From the NCBI RefSeq assembly GCF_036014195.1, contig NZ_CP107918.1:5022001-5086000 (forward strand): 64,000 nt of DNA, given 5' to 3'. This document shows positions 55,356-64,000 of the stretch, one piece after another; the first letter of the stretch is position 1; the number at the start of each line of letters is the position of its first letter. A model generated the notes under the pieces. The model had not been told where the DNA came from, searched no databases, and saw only the letters and a list, made by a program, of their open reading frames with translations. The translations under genes were made by a program, and so were the position numbers. Source of the DNA: Streptomyces sp. NBC_00442 (GTDB lineage: Bacteria > Actinomycetota > Actinomycetes > Streptomycetales > Streptomycetaceae).

Positions 55356-56006
55356 TCAAGCCCTGCGGGCGAGCAGGTGTACCTCCTTGAACGGGCGCCG
55401 GTCGGTGGGCCGGGGCTCGCGGACCATGCGGGCCATCTCCGAGAGGCCCGACGCGCGCAGCAGGGCGGAGAGGTGGTCGGGCCACCACCGGTAGGCCGGC
55501 GCGACCGCGTGGTCGAAGACCTGGGTGGGCTCGGACGCGGCCCCGCTCGCCGAGAAGCCGATCAGAAGGTGACCACCGGGCGCGAGCACGCGCGCGAACT
55601 CACCGATGATGGAAGGGAGTTCGGGCGGCGGCGTGTGGATGATCGACCAGCGGGACAGCGCCCCGGCCAGCGCTCCGTCGGCGATGTCCAGACTTGCCAT
55701 CGAGCCCACCCCGAACCGGAGCTCCGGGTGGGCCTGCTGGGCCAGCTCGATCATCGCGGGAGAGGCATCGACGCCGAAGACCTCCGTCAGGCCCAACTCG
55801 GCCAGATACGCCGTCACATGGCCGGGGCCGCACCCCAGATCCGCGACCGGACCGCCCCCGCCCACCCGCACCGCCTCGGCGAACACGCCCAGCATGGCGC
55901 GGTCCAGGGGGCTGTCACGGAGCGAGTCACGGAACAGCCGGGCATAGGTGTCGGCGGCGGTGTCGTACGCCTCGCGGGTGGCGGCGAGGGAGTCCTGTTC
56001 GGGCAT
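55356..56006 (-). CDS. Class I SAM-dependent methyltransferase
   Basis: 216 residues of the UbiE/Methyltransf_11 type. Motif I VADLGCGPGHVTAYL, acidic loop GVDASPAMIE, motif MASLDIADGALAG, and VLAPGGHLLIGFSA. ATG 56006. Small-molecule methyltransferase; no gene neighbour indicates a substrate. The gap 55056-55355 before it contains the csnR promoter and a short protein-like but unsupported frame on the plus strand. Confidence 0.87.
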   Translation of the reverse strand: MPEQDSLAATREAYDTAADTYARLFRDSLRDSPLDRAMLGVFAEAVRVGGGGPVADLGCGPGHVTAYLAELGLTEVFGVDASPAMIELAQQAHPELRFGVGSMASLDIADGALAGALSRWSIIHTPPPELPSIIGEFARVLAPGGHLLIGFSASGAASEPTQVFDHAVAPAYRWWPDHLSALLRASGLSEMARMVREPRPTDRRPFKEVHLLARRA

Positions 56007-56168
56007 GCGCAGGACGGTACAAGGGGCGTGACGCGATACCCGTTTCGGGTCCTGGGCTATGGGTCATGGGCCATGGGCCATGGGGCGTGGGCCATGGGTA
56101 CGGGCCGGGCGGCACGCGCGAGGGGCGCCCCGCCAGGCATGCGGCGGGGCGCCCCTCGGAGAGAGCCG

Positions 56169-57248
56169 TTACTTCGACAGGTTGGAGTTCGGGTTCGGCG
56201 CCGGGTTCGGGATCGGGGCCGTGGCCAGGGACTGCGGCGAGGTCGGGTTGTTCAGGGCGGAGGGGGCCGAGACCGAGGCCGAGGAGTCCACGGCGGCCGG
56301 TTCCTCCACCAGCGGCAGACCGCCGACGATGCGGATGCCCGCCGCGTCCAGAGCGATCTTGATCCGCCAGCGCAGTTCGCGCTCCACGCTCAGTGCCTTG
56401 CCCGGCATGGTCTTCGCCGAGATCCGGACCACCATCGAGTCGAGCAGCACCTCGTCCAGGCCGAGGATCTCCACCGGGCCCCACAGGCGCTCGTTCCACG
56501 GCTCTTCCTTCGCCATGGACTCCGTCGCCTCGTTGATCACCGTACGCAGCCGCTCCAGGTCCTCGCTCGCGCGGACCCGCACGTCCACCCCGGCCGTCGC
56601 CCAGCCCTGCGACAGGTTGCCGATGCGCTTGATCTCACCGTTGCGCACGTACCAGATCTCGCCGTCCGCGCCGCGCAGCTTCGTCACGCGCAGCCCGACC
56701 TCGATCACCTCGCCGGACGCGACCCCGGCGTCGATGGAGTCGCCGACGCCGTACTGGTCCTCCAGGATCATGAACACGCCGGACAGGAAGTCCGTCACCA
56801 GGTTGCGCGCGCCGAAACCGATCGCCACGCCCGCCACACCCGCCGAGGCGAGCAGGGGGGCCAGGTCGATGTTCAGGACGCCGAGCACCATGAGCGCGGC
56901 CGTGCCCATGATCAGGAAGGACGCCACCGAGCGCAGCACTGAGCCGATGGCCTCCGAGCGCTGGCGGCGCCGCTCCGCGTTGACCAGGAGACCGCCGAGC
57001 GCGGTGCCCTCGACCGCCTGGGCGCTGCGGTTCATCCGGTCGATGAGCTTGGTGAGGGCCCGGCGCACCAGGACTCTGAGGACCGAGGCGATGACGATGA
57101 TCAGGAGGATGCGGAATCCGACGTACAGCCAGGTCGACCAGTTCTGCTCCACCCAGCCCGCGGCCTCGGTGGCCGACTTCTGGGCGTCGTCGAGCGTCGC
57201 GGGCCTGGGCGACGGCGATCCGTCGGCCAGGACGGCGGACCAGTTCAC
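56169..57248 (-). CDS. Mechanosensitive channel, MscS family
   Basis: 359 residues. Three hydrophobic helices (LYVGFRILLIIVIASVL, VASFLIMGTAALMVLGVL, APLLASAGVAGVAIGFGARNLVTD, the last being the pore-lining TM3), then the beta domain FMILEDQYGVGDSIDAG and a cytoplasmic alpha/beta part. Releases solutes on hypo-osmotic shock. GTG 57248 with GGAGG eight bases upstream. The last ~50 residues are a disordered Ser/Pro/Asn tail not typical of MscS. Confidence 0.9.
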   Translation of the reverse strand: MNWSAVLADGSPSPRPATLDDAQKSATEAAGWVEQNWSTWLYVGFRILLIIVIASVLRVLVRRALTKLIDRMNRSAQAVEGTALGGLLVNAERRRQRSEAIGSVLRSVASFLIMGTAALMVLGVLNIDLAPLLASAGVAGVAIGFGARNLVTDFLSGVFMILEDQYGVGDSIDAGVASGEVIEVGLRVTKLRGADGEIWYVRNGEIKRIGNLSQGWATAGVDVRVRASEDLERLRTVINEATESMAKEEPWNERLWGPVEILGLDEVLLDSMVVRISAKTMPGKALSVERELRWRIKIALDAAGIRIVGGLPLVEEPAAVDSSASVSAPSALNNPTSPQSLATAPIPNPAPNPNSNLSK

Positions 57249-57500
57249 GGCAGGAACCTCCAGCGTTGCGGTGCCGGCGAAGGGCGGCGGCAGACCCACC
57301 ACACTAACGGGGCAAGAGCTGTGCTCCGTTGACGTGTTCGGGGGAGAGGCCCTCTTCACCTGGGAATGAAGGGGATGTGGTCGAAAACACTTCGAGCCCG
57401 TTACCTGGACGTGGTGGCGCTTCGACCAGGCATGAGGAGAAACTGGAGAGCAGATCGTCCCGGCGCGAGCCACGCGCCGCCGGCGTAATAGGAGGCACCC

Positions 57501-58037
57501 GTGCCGCACGTCCTGGTCCTCAATGCGTCGTACGAGCCCCTCGGCGTCGTACCGCTCCGCCGCGCGCTCGTCCTCGTTCTGGAAAACAAGGCCGTCAGCC
57601 TTGAGGAATCCGGCGCCTTCATGCATAGCGCGACCCGTGCCGTCGCTGCGCCCAGCGTCGTACGGCTCAAGAGATTCGTGCGGGTCCCCTACCGGGGGCC
57701 CGTTCCCCTGACCCGTCGTGCCCTGTTCGCCCGGGACGGCGGCCGGTGCATGTACTGCGGTGGCGTCGCAACCAGCGTCGACCACGTCATTCCGCGCAGC
57801 CGGGGCGGTCAGCACGCCTGGGAGAACGTCGTCGCCGCGTGCCGGCGCTGCAATCACGTCAAGGCGGACCGGCACCTCCTGGAGCTCGGCTGGCGCCTGC
57901 GCCACCAGCCCGCCCCGCCCAGCGGCCTCGCCTGGCGGATCATCGGCACCGGCCACCGCGACCCGCGCTGGCTGCCCTACCTCCAGCCCTTCGGCGCGGA
58001 CGACGCCCTCGCCCGGATCGACGGCATCTCCGCCTGA
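57501..58037 (+). CDS. HNH endonuclease
   Basis: 178 residues. HNH motif: Cys83/Cys86 (CMYCG), DHVIPRSRGGQHAWENVV with the catalytic His, and CRRCNHVKADR, so the fold is zinc-stabilised. The N-terminal ~70 residues (VLVLNASYEPLGVVPLRRALVLVL) are the standard actinobacterial extension. GTG 57501 with AGGAGG six bases upstream. Probably a housekeeping nuclease; no phage or restriction genes nearby. It is divergent from mscS across 252 bp. Confidence 0.9.
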   Translation: MPHVLVLNASYEPLGVVPLRRALVLVLENKAVSLEESGAFMHSATRAVAAPSVVRLKRFVRVPYRGPVPLTRRALFARDGGRCMYCGGVATSVDHVIPRSRGGQHAWENVVAACRRCNHVKADRHLLELGWRLRHQPAPPSGLAWRIIGTGHRDPRWLPYLQPFGADDALARIDGISA

Positions 58038-58096
58038 GGCGGTGGATGGCCGGGGCGGTGCCCGGAGTGGTGGTGCGGGAGGCCTGCGCACGGGGG

Positions 58097-61000
58097 TCAC
58101 CGTGGTGCGACGGCGTACGCCTCCACCGACCACAGCGAACAGCCCGCCGCCCCGGACGCCCGCCCTGCCTCCCGGATCTCGATCCGCAGGAAACGGGCGT
58201 CCCGCGCGTCCATCCGGACAGGCTCGCGCCCGCCCCTGCCCGTGTCCACGGCCGCCGCCGTACGCCAGCCGCGCCCGTCGGACGACACCCGCACCGCATA
58301 GTGCGCGGGGCCGGCGCCCTGCCACTGGAACACCACGAGGCCGACCCGGGCGGGCCCGGCGAGTTCGGCCTGCCACCACGGGGCGTCGGCGCCGGCCGGC
58401 GCCGACCAGCGGGTCGACGGGTCGCCGTCGGCGGCGGCGCGGGCCGAAGAGCCCGGGGCGGCGTCGCCCGACGAGGTCGCCTTCGAGCCCGCGATCAGGT
58501 CGGGGCCGCCGGTGCGCGGGCGGGCCCGCACGGTGAGCGTGACCTGTCGGCCCGCGAAGGACAGCGGCACCCGGTAGTCACCCGCCGGCGTGCCCGGAGC
58601 CACGCCCACCTCGACCGGCACGTCCCTGCGGGTGCCGCGGGCCACGGACAGCTCGTGCGGGAGCCGTACCGTGACGCCGTGCGGCGCCGGCGCCACGAGG
58701 GCGCCCCGCACCTCCCCGGGCCCCATCGCGGCGACCGAGGCGGTGACCCGCCTCGGGGCGCCGCCGATCTCGGCGTCCGCCGCGGCGGGCCCGACCGTCA
58801 GATGGGCCGGCGGATCGTCCGCGTACCAGGGCACGAGGCGCCGCACCCCGCTCGCCCCGCCCGCCACCCGCACCGCGTCGGCCCGTACGCCGTGGGCCGC
58901 GATCTGCGTCCAGCCGGAGGCGTCGAGCGCGCCCAGGGTGTGCCAGGCCCCGCCCGGGGTGCGCGCCTGGACCTCGCCCGTGGTGTTGGGCTGCGCCAGC
59001 ACGGTGAGCGCCTCGACCGGGCGGGCCGCGGCGGTGCGGGCGCCGGGCGGTGCGGTGGCCGTGCCGCCCAGGGCGACGGTGACGGCGTCCGGTGACGTGG
59101 TGACGCCCACCGGCGGATGGTCCGCGCCCGTCCAGGCGTCCGCCTCGCGCGCCGCCCGGTCGAGGAACGCGTCCAGGACGCCCTCACCCACGGTGACCGG
59201 TGCGTCCGTGACCGCCGAGCGCAGCGGATCCAGGGCGAGCGAGGCCCGCCAGGCCCCCGCGCCGTCCCCCGCCGACTGGGCCTGCAACAGATCGACGGCT
59301 ACCTCGCCGGCCCGCCCGTAGCGCGCCAACTGATCGAGCCACGGCGCGAGTTCACCGCCCAGGGCCGTGCCGGCGAGGCACCGCGGAGCCCCGCGCAGCA
59401 CCGTGAACGCCGCCCTCAAGGCCCCGGCCGCACGATCGCGCGCCACCGTGTCCGGGCCCGCGCGGTAGGACCAGAACGCGGCGACGAGCGGACGCAGGTA
59501 CGCCGACTCGGGGCCGCCGAGGACGGAGGACGCGTCGTTTCCGGCCACCGCCGCGAGCGCCTCGCGGACCCGCGCGTCGCCGCCCGCCAGATCGTCGATC
59601 GCGGCACGCCAGGAGTCCCGCGGCCGGTAGCCGCCCGGGTTCCACGCGAAGTCGGCGGCGGTGAACAGCGCGATGCGGGACGCCACGGGTTGCCGCATCG
59701 CGTTGGCCAGCAGGGCCGCCGAGCCCGACGCCACGGCCGGATCGCGTCCGGAGACCGGTCCGAGGAAGACCCGGCGCGGCGCCCAGTCGTTCACGGGATA
59801 GTTGTCCATCGTGACGAGCGGATGCCCCAACACGGCTGCGGTGCGGGCTAGTTGACGTCCCGTGATGGTGCGCGGCACGACGCCGACGCCGGTCCAGGCG
59901 ACCTGGACGCCCGGCGCGAGCGCGGCCGCGAGTGCGCCTCGGTACGCGGTGTAGCCGTCCTGGTAGTACTCGGCCGGCAGCAGCGACAGGGGCTCGGCGC
60001 CGGGGTGTGCCGCGGCGAGGTGGGCGGCGACCGCGTTCGCGACCCGGGCGTGCGCCCGCGCCGCGGCCGCCGGACCCGAGCCGAACGCCTCCTCGTCCGC
60101 GCCGCAGTGCCACTCGCTGTAGGACACGTCCTGGAACTGCAGCTGGAACGCCCGCATCCCGAGCGCCCACATCGCGTCGAACTTGGCGTTCAGCGCCGCG
60201 ACATCCGTGTCCGAGGACAGACAGAGCTCCTGGCCGGGCGCCACCGCCCACCCCGGCGTCACATGCGTGCGGGCGGCCCGGTCGGCGAGCGCCCTGAAGT
60301 CCGCGCGCCGCCCGGCAGGATAGGGATCGCGCCAGCGGGCCTGGCGGAACGGGTCGTCGCCCGCCGCGTACAGATAGCGGTTCTGCTTGGTGCGGCCCAT
60401 GAAGTCGAGCTGGTCCAGGCGCTGCCGGAGGCTCCAGGACTCGCCGTAGAAGCCCTCCGTGACGCCGCGCACCGGCGTCGCGGGCCAGTCGCGCACCGCG
60501 ACCCCGGGGACGCCGGAGCGCCCGCCGACCTCGCTGATCAGCTGCCGCAGCGTCTGGACGGCGTGGAAGAGGCCGTCCGCGCCCGTCCCGTCGAGCGCCA
60601 CCGTGTCCCGGCCGTCCACCCGGCCCACCCCGACGCGGTACCCGCCGGCCGGCAGGCCGTCCCGTCCGGGCACCCCGAGCGCGCGCAGCGCGTCGTCGGC
60701 GCCGGCCCCGCCGACCCGCACCACCGGCCCGCGGCCCGGCAGCCCGCGCCGCGGGGCGCGCACCCCGGCCGCCTTCAGGACGTCCTCGGCGGCCCGCACG
60801 GCGTACGGATCGGCTCCGGGCCCCGCGAGGAGCACCGCGGCCCCGTCGAACACGGCGGCCGCCCCGCCGAACCGCACCGACCGCGGACGGGGCCACACGG
60901 TGGGGAGCGCCGGCACGTGGGGTGAGGCGCCGACGGCCGGATCCGCCGATACCGGTCCGGGGACGACGGACGCGGAAGCGGGCGCCGGGGTGGGCCCGCC

Positions 61001-61153
61001 GTCCGGTCCCGGGGCGGTGCGCGCCGCCGCCGTCGCGCCGGGCGGTCCGTACGGCGCGGCGCCGAGCAGCCCGCCGGACACGGCGATCGCCAGCGCTGCC
61101 GCGACCGCCCCGGCCCGCTTTCTCCCCCTCCCGCGAGCGAACCGCACGGCCAC
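58097..61153 (-). CDS. Secreted GH84-like beta-N-acetylglucosaminidase
   Basis: 1018 residues with a signal peptide (AVAAALAIAVSGGLLGAA). A GH20-like N-terminal helper domain (~70-190), then a GH84 catalytic barrel starting GVTEGFYGESWSL (~200-480: FMGRTKQNRYLYA, QFQDVSYSEWHC, TMDNYPVNDW), helical region and a C-terminal discoidin-like carbohydrate-binding domain (STRWSAPAGADAPWWQAEL onward). The catalytic Asp-Asp dyad of GH84 reads Gln341-Asp342 here. It probably removes GlcNAc from glycans outside the cell. GTG 61153 is nearest to GAGGGGG; GTG 61147 also possible. Confidence 0.87.
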   Translation of the reverse strand: MAVRFARGRGRKRAGAVAAALAIAVSGGLLGAAPYGPPGATAAARTAPGPDGGPTPAPASASVVPGPVSADPAVGASPHVPALPTVWPRPRSVRFGGAAAVFDGAAVLLAGPGADPYAVRAAEDVLKAAGVRAPRRGLPGRGPVVRVGGAGADDALRALGVPGRDGLPAGGYRVGVGRVDGRDTVALDGTGADGLFHAVQTLRQLISEVGGRSGVPGVAVRDWPATPVRGVTEGFYGESWSLRQRLDQLDFMGRTKQNRYLYAAGDDPFRQARWRDPYPAGRRADFRALADRAARTHVTPGWAVAPGQELCLSSDTDVAALNAKFDAMWALGMRAFQLQFQDVSYSEWHCGADEEAFGSGPAAAARAHARVANAVAAHLAAAHPGAEPLSLLPAEYYQDGYTAYRGALAAALAPGVQVAWTGVGVVPRTITGRQLARTAAVLGHPLVTMDNYPVNDWAPRRVFLGPVSGRDPAVASGSAALLANAMRQPVASRIALFTAADFAWNPGGYRPRDSWRAAIDDLAGGDARVREALAAVAGNDASSVLGGPESAYLRPLVAAFWSYRAGPDTVARDRAAGALRAAFTVLRGAPRCLAGTALGGELAPWLDQLARYGRAGEVAVDLLQAQSAGDGAGAWRASLALDPLRSAVTDAPVTVGEGVLDAFLDRAAREADAWTGADHPPVGVTTSPDAVTVALGGTATAPPGARTAAARPVEALTVLAQPNTTGEVQARTPGGAWHTLGALDASGWTQIAAHGVRADAVRVAGGASGVRRLVPWYADDPPAHLTVGPAAADAEIGGAPRRVTASVAAMGPGEVRGALVAPAPHGVTVRLPHELSVARGTRRDVPVEVGVAPGTPAGDYRVPLSFAGRQVTLTVRARPRTGGPDLIAGSKATSSGDAAPGSSARAAADGDPSTRWSAPAGADAPWWQAELAGPARVGLVVFQWQGAGPAHYAVRVSSDGRGWRTAAAVDTGRGGREPVRMDARDARFLRIEIREAGRASGAAGCSLWSVEAYAVAPR

Positions 61154-61371
61154 CGATCCCCCTCACCCGACGCTGAGTAACCGTCACTTGACACTGTGTG
61201 AGGAGTGAGCCCATCACCCGTCTGCCGCGGGTGTCAACGCGAGTGGCCGATGTGTCTGATATGCCTGGTGCGATGGACTCGGTACGAGCTTGTGCGCGAC
61301 GGCACGTCTGGGGCGCCGCCCACTGGGTAGGGCATCTTCTGTCCCTGCCGCCCACCCCTCTGGAGGCCCCC

Positions 61372-61557
61372 GTGGTCGCCCTCGCCCCCGAGCCGCCGCT
61401 GACCAGCGAGCCCCCGATGGCCGACGCCGAGCCCCTGATCAGCGAACCTCCCATGGCGGAGGTCACCCCGCTGACCAGTGAGCCCACTCCGGTCGCCGCT
61501 CACCTGACCAGCGAGCCCGTCCCGGTCGCGGCCCTCGCCGCCGCCGCGGGGTTCTGA
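61372..61557 (+). CDS. Small SEP-repeat protein upstream of malQ
   Basis: 61 residues from a GTG with GGAGG five bases upstream. The sequence repeats LTSEPP / LISEPP / LTSEPT / LTSEPV, separated by MADAEP, MAEVTP and PVAAH, with no hydrophobic segment, and ends AALAAAAGF. I do not recognise it. The malQ GTG follows four bases after its stop, so the two are translationally linked. Sequence and ribosome site support a real gene; function unknown. An in-frame longer start further upstream (61198) would begin in poorly structured promoter sequence. Confidence 0.6.
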   Translation: MVALAPEPPLTSEPPMADAEPLISEPPMAEVTPLTSEPTPVAAHLTSEPVPVAALAAAAGF

Positions 61558-61561
61558 GGCA

Positions 61562-63592
61562 GTGACCCTGGCCCGGCTGGCCGCCCGGCACGGCGTCGCC
61601 ACGTCGTACTCCCCGTCGCCGGACGTCACCGTAGAGGTGCCGGACGCCACGGTGGTCGCCGTCCTCGCCGCACTCGGCGTCGACGCCTCGACCCCGGCGG
61701 CGCTGAGCCGGGCCCTCGCCGACGCCGAAGCCGCCGATGCGGACCGGCTGCTGCCCCCCACGCTGGTGCGATGGGGCGGCGCGCCCGGCCCCGGCCTGCC
61801 CGACGGGCTGACGGTCATCGGCACCCCGATCGAGCAACTCCCGCTCGGCGTACACCGGTTGGACGTGCGCCACCGGGACGGGCGTACCGCGTCCGCGACG
61901 CTCATCGTCGCGCCCGCCGGTGTCCCGCAGCCTCCCGACCGCGTCCACGGCTTCCTCGTGCAGCTGTACTCCCTGCTCTCCACGCGCTCGTGGGGCATGG
62001 GCGACCTCGGCGACCTCGCGGAACTCGCCGGATGGTCGGCCCGCGCCTTCGGATCGGGCTTCGTGCAGGTCAACCCGCTGCACGCGGCGGTACGCGGCAC
62101 CCCCACCGACCCGTCTCCCTACCGGCCCTCCTCGCGCCGCTTCCCCGACCCCGTGCACCTGCGCGTCGAGGACGTACCCGAATACGCGTACGCCACCGAC
62201 CGCGCCGCGCTCGACGCGCTGTCCGACCGGGCGGCCACCCTGCGCGAACAGGTCCTCGACAAGGGGGAGTTGATCGATCGCGACGCCGTGTGGGAGCTCA
62301 AGCGGGAAGCCCTTGACCTCCTGTACCGGGTGCCGCTCGCGCCGGGCCGCCGCGCCGCCTACTGCGACTTCCTCGCCGAGCAGGGCCAGGCCCTCGAAGA
62401 CCACGCCACGTGGTGCGCGCTCGCCGAACGGTACGGGCCCGAGTGGCGCCGCTGGCCCGCAGGGCTGCGCGACCCCGCCTCCGCGGCGACCGCCCGCGCC
62501 CGGCGTGAACTCATCGACCGCGTCCACTTCCACTCCTGGCTCGCCTGGCTGACCGACACCCAGCTCGCCGCCGCCCAGCGCGCCGCCCGCGAGGCGGGCA
62601 TGCCGGTCGGCCTGGTCCACGACCTCGCCGTCGGAGTGCACCCCGACGGAGCCGACGCCTGGGCCCAGCAGGACGCCTTCGCGCCCGGCATGTCCGTGGG
62701 GGCGCCCCCCGACGCGTTCAACGCGCTCGGCCAGGACTGGGGGCTGCCGCCCTGGCGCCCCGACGTCCTGGCCGCCCGCGGCTACGCCCCCTACCGCGGC
62801 CTGCTCCAGGGCCTGCTGCGGCACGCGGGCGCCCTGCGCATCGACCACGTGATGGGCCTGTTCCGGCTGTGGTGGGTGCCCGCGGGCCACCCGCCCACCG
62901 ACGGGACGTACGTCCACTACGACGCCGAGGCCATGCTCGCCGTCCTCGCCCTGGAGGCGCACCGCGCGGGCGCCGTCGTCGTGGGGGAGGACCTCGGCAC
63001 GGTGGAGCCCGGCGTGCGCGAAGCCCTCGCCGCGCGCGGTGTGCTCGGCACGTCGGTCCTCTGGTTCGAGCGCGACTGGGCGGGCGACGGGCGCCCGCTG
63101 GCCCCCGAGTCCTGGCGGCCCGGCTGCCTGGCCACCGCCACCACCCACGACCTGCCGTCCACCGCGGCCCGCCTCACCGGCGAACACGTCGGGCTGCGCC
63201 ACCGCCTGGGCCTGCTCACGAGCCCGCTGGCCCAGGAGCAGAGCGCCGCGCGCGCCGAGGTGGGGGAGTGGCTCGGCCACCTCGAACGGCTCGGGCTGCT
63301 GCCCGACGCCCCCGGCGACGAAGAGGCCGAGGTCCGGGCCGTCTACCGGTTCCTGCTGCGCACCCCGGCGCGGATGGTCGGGGTGTGGCTGCCCGACGCG
63401 GTCGGCGACCGAAGACCGCAGAACCTGCCCGGCACATGGGACCAGTACCCCAACTGGCGCCTCCCGGTGGCCGGCCCCGACGCCCGCCCCCTGACCCTGG
63501 AGGACCTCACGGCCTCGCCCCGGCTGCACGCCCTGATGCGGATCTTCCCGCGCGGGGGGCCGGGGGCCGCGAGCGGCGACGGCACGGGGTGA
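61562..63592 (+). CDS. malQ: 4-alpha-glucanotransferase MalQ
   Basis: 676 residues, GH77. N-terminal starch-binding-like region of ~130 residues, then the barrel: LLSTRSWGMGDLGDL, FVQVNPLHA, PSPYRPSSRRF. Catalytic nucleophile Asp428 (LRIDHVMG), acid/base Glu476 (VVGEDLGTVE) and the transition-state Asp in TTHDLPST are all present. Disproportionates maltodextrins in glycogen/maltose metabolism. GTG start coupled to the SEP-repeat gene. Confidence 0.95.
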   Translation: MTLARLAARHGVATSYSPSPDVTVEVPDATVVAVLAALGVDASTPAALSRALADAEAADADRLLPPTLVRWGGAPGPGLPDGLTVIGTPIEQLPLGVHRLDVRHRDGRTASATLIVAPAGVPQPPDRVHGFLVQLYSLLSTRSWGMGDLGDLAELAGWSARAFGSGFVQVNPLHAAVRGTPTDPSPYRPSSRRFPDPVHLRVEDVPEYAYATDRAALDALSDRAATLREQVLDKGELIDRDAVWELKREALDLLYRVPLAPGRRAAYCDFLAEQGQALEDHATWCALAERYGPEWRRWPAGLRDPASAATARARRELIDRVHFHSWLAWLTDTQLAAAQRAAREAGMPVGLVHDLAVGVHPDGADAWAQQDAFAPGMSVGAPPDAFNALGQDWGLPPWRPDVLAARGYAPYRGLLQGLLRHAGALRIDHVMGLFRLWWVPAGHPPTDGTYVHYDAEAMLAVLALEAHRAGAVVVGEDLGTVEPGVREALAARGVLGTSVLWFERDWAGDGRPLAPESWRPGCLATATTHDLPSTAARLTGEHVGLRHRLGLLTSPLAQEQSAARAEVGEWLGHLERLGLLPDAPGDEEAEVRAVYRFLLRTPARMVGVWLPDAVGDRRPQNLPGTWDQYPNWRLPVAGPDARPLTLEDLTASPRLHALMRIFPRGGPGAASGDGTG

Positions 63593-63707
63593 CACCGGGC
63601 CGCGCCGCGCGGCTCCGGCATCCTCGCCGTACGCGCGCCCGCCCGCGCGGACCCCGTACGGCACCCCCGGGCGCGCGGTGCTCTCGGGCGTTCGCTACGT
63701 TTGCTCC

Positions 63708-63947
63708 GTGGACAAGAACAACGCCCTGCGCGCCGGCGCCGTAGCAGCCGGTACGACGCTGATGATGCTGCTCATGTCGTCCCCCGCGCTCGCGCTCACG
63801 CGCGACGACGGCGACGACCCGGGTCACGGCCTGAGCGTGATCGACACGATCGGTCTGTTCGTGCTCGCGCCCCTCGCGCTGTTCGCGATCATCGCCGGAC
63901 TGGTGATGGTGCTGGACAAGTCCCGTAAGACGGCGAAGAAGGCGTAG
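63708..63947 (+). CDS. Small membrane protein
   Basis: 79 residues from GTG 63708. A signal-like helix (AGAVAAGTTLMMLLMSSPALALT), a short acidic loop (RDDGDDPGHGL), a second hydrophobic helix (IGLFVLAPLALFAIIAGLVMVL) and a basic tail DKSRKTAKKA facing the cytoplasm. Conserved-looking but without known function; no motif beyond topology. The window ends 50 bp later without another feature. Confidence 0.75.
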   Translation: MDKNNALRAGAVAAGTTLMMLLMSSPALALTRDDGDDPGHGLSVIDTIGLFVLAPLALFAIIAGLVMVLDKSRKTAKKA

Positions 63948-64000
63948 CCCTTCGCGGAACACGCGTCCCCCGCGTCTCCCCCCATCCGGGAGGGACGCGG

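Noticed and set aside
61198..61371. Longer plus-strand start for the SEP-repeat protein
   Set aside because: The segment is low-quality sequence in a divergent promoter region, and the ribosome site supports GTG 61372.

Overview
The window is chromosomal DNA of a Streptomyces or a very close relative. It is very GC-rich, uses many GTG starts, packs genes into ATGA/GTGA overlaps, and carries typical Streptomyces genes (a dynA/dynB-like GTPase pair, an ssbB-like gene, the csnR-csnK chitosan-sugar locus, a PknG-type kinase operon, malQ).

Left part (1-18.1 kb), an accessory biosynthetic cluster running off the left edge. It holds the 3' part of an ATP-grasp ligase gene, an MFS exporter, an EamA permease, a dedicated trpF, a MocR/GntR regulator, and then one tightly coupled 12-gene operon. 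The operon order is: UDP-N-acetylhexosamine-type dehydrogenase, trpD, trpC, trpB, trpA, two DegT/DnrJ aminotransferases, a TIM-barrel sugar isomerase-like protein, an M20 metallopeptidase, an Ldh/YlbC-type oxidoreductase, a Gfo/Idh/MocA oxidoreductase with an unusual C-terminal extension, and a stand-alone B3/4 (PheT-like) domain protein. It joins a complete anthranilate-to-tryptophan route (trpE/trpG are not in the window) to enzymes that resemble an amino-sugar or amino-uronate route. Streptomyces normally uses PriA instead of TrpF, so a private trpF marks this as specialised metabolism. The product is unknown to me; a tryptophan-containing amide or amino-sugar conjugate is only an inference. 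The cluster ends in a strong hairpin and abuts the 3' end of a tRNA-Arg(TCT) gene.

Middle part (18.2-37.2 kb), core chromosome: tRNA-Arg, two dynamin-like GTPases, an SSB paralogue with a tandem-repeat tail, a sortase-anchored thioester-domain surface protein, the ABC-F translation factor EttA, a hotdog thioesterase, a conserved hypothetical, an array of four short hairpins, a VOC protein, a three-gene FtsX-type ABC transporter whose ATPase carries an AbrB-like tail, a truncated haemoglobin and a PCMT-like methyltransferase.

Signalling operon (37.2-48.1 kb, minus strand): GlnX-like membrane sensor, GlnH-like binding protein, coiled-coil protein, PknG-like Ser/Thr kinase, PP2C phosphatase, vWA protein and FHA protein. 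Kinase, phosphatase and FHA protein all carry N-terminal zinc-ribbon cysteine pairs. This looks like an enlarged mycobacterial GlnX-GlnH-PknG pathway merged with a kinase/phosphatase/vWA triad.

Right part (48.3-64 kb): the csn locus (ROK repressor, lipoprotein, two permeases, GH4 glycosidase, BadF-type kinase) with a palindromic operator ahead of csnR, then a methyltransferase, a MscS channel, an HNH nuclease, a secreted GH84-like enzyme with an atypical Gln-Asp dyad, a 61-residue SEP-repeat protein coupled to malQ, and a small membrane protein.
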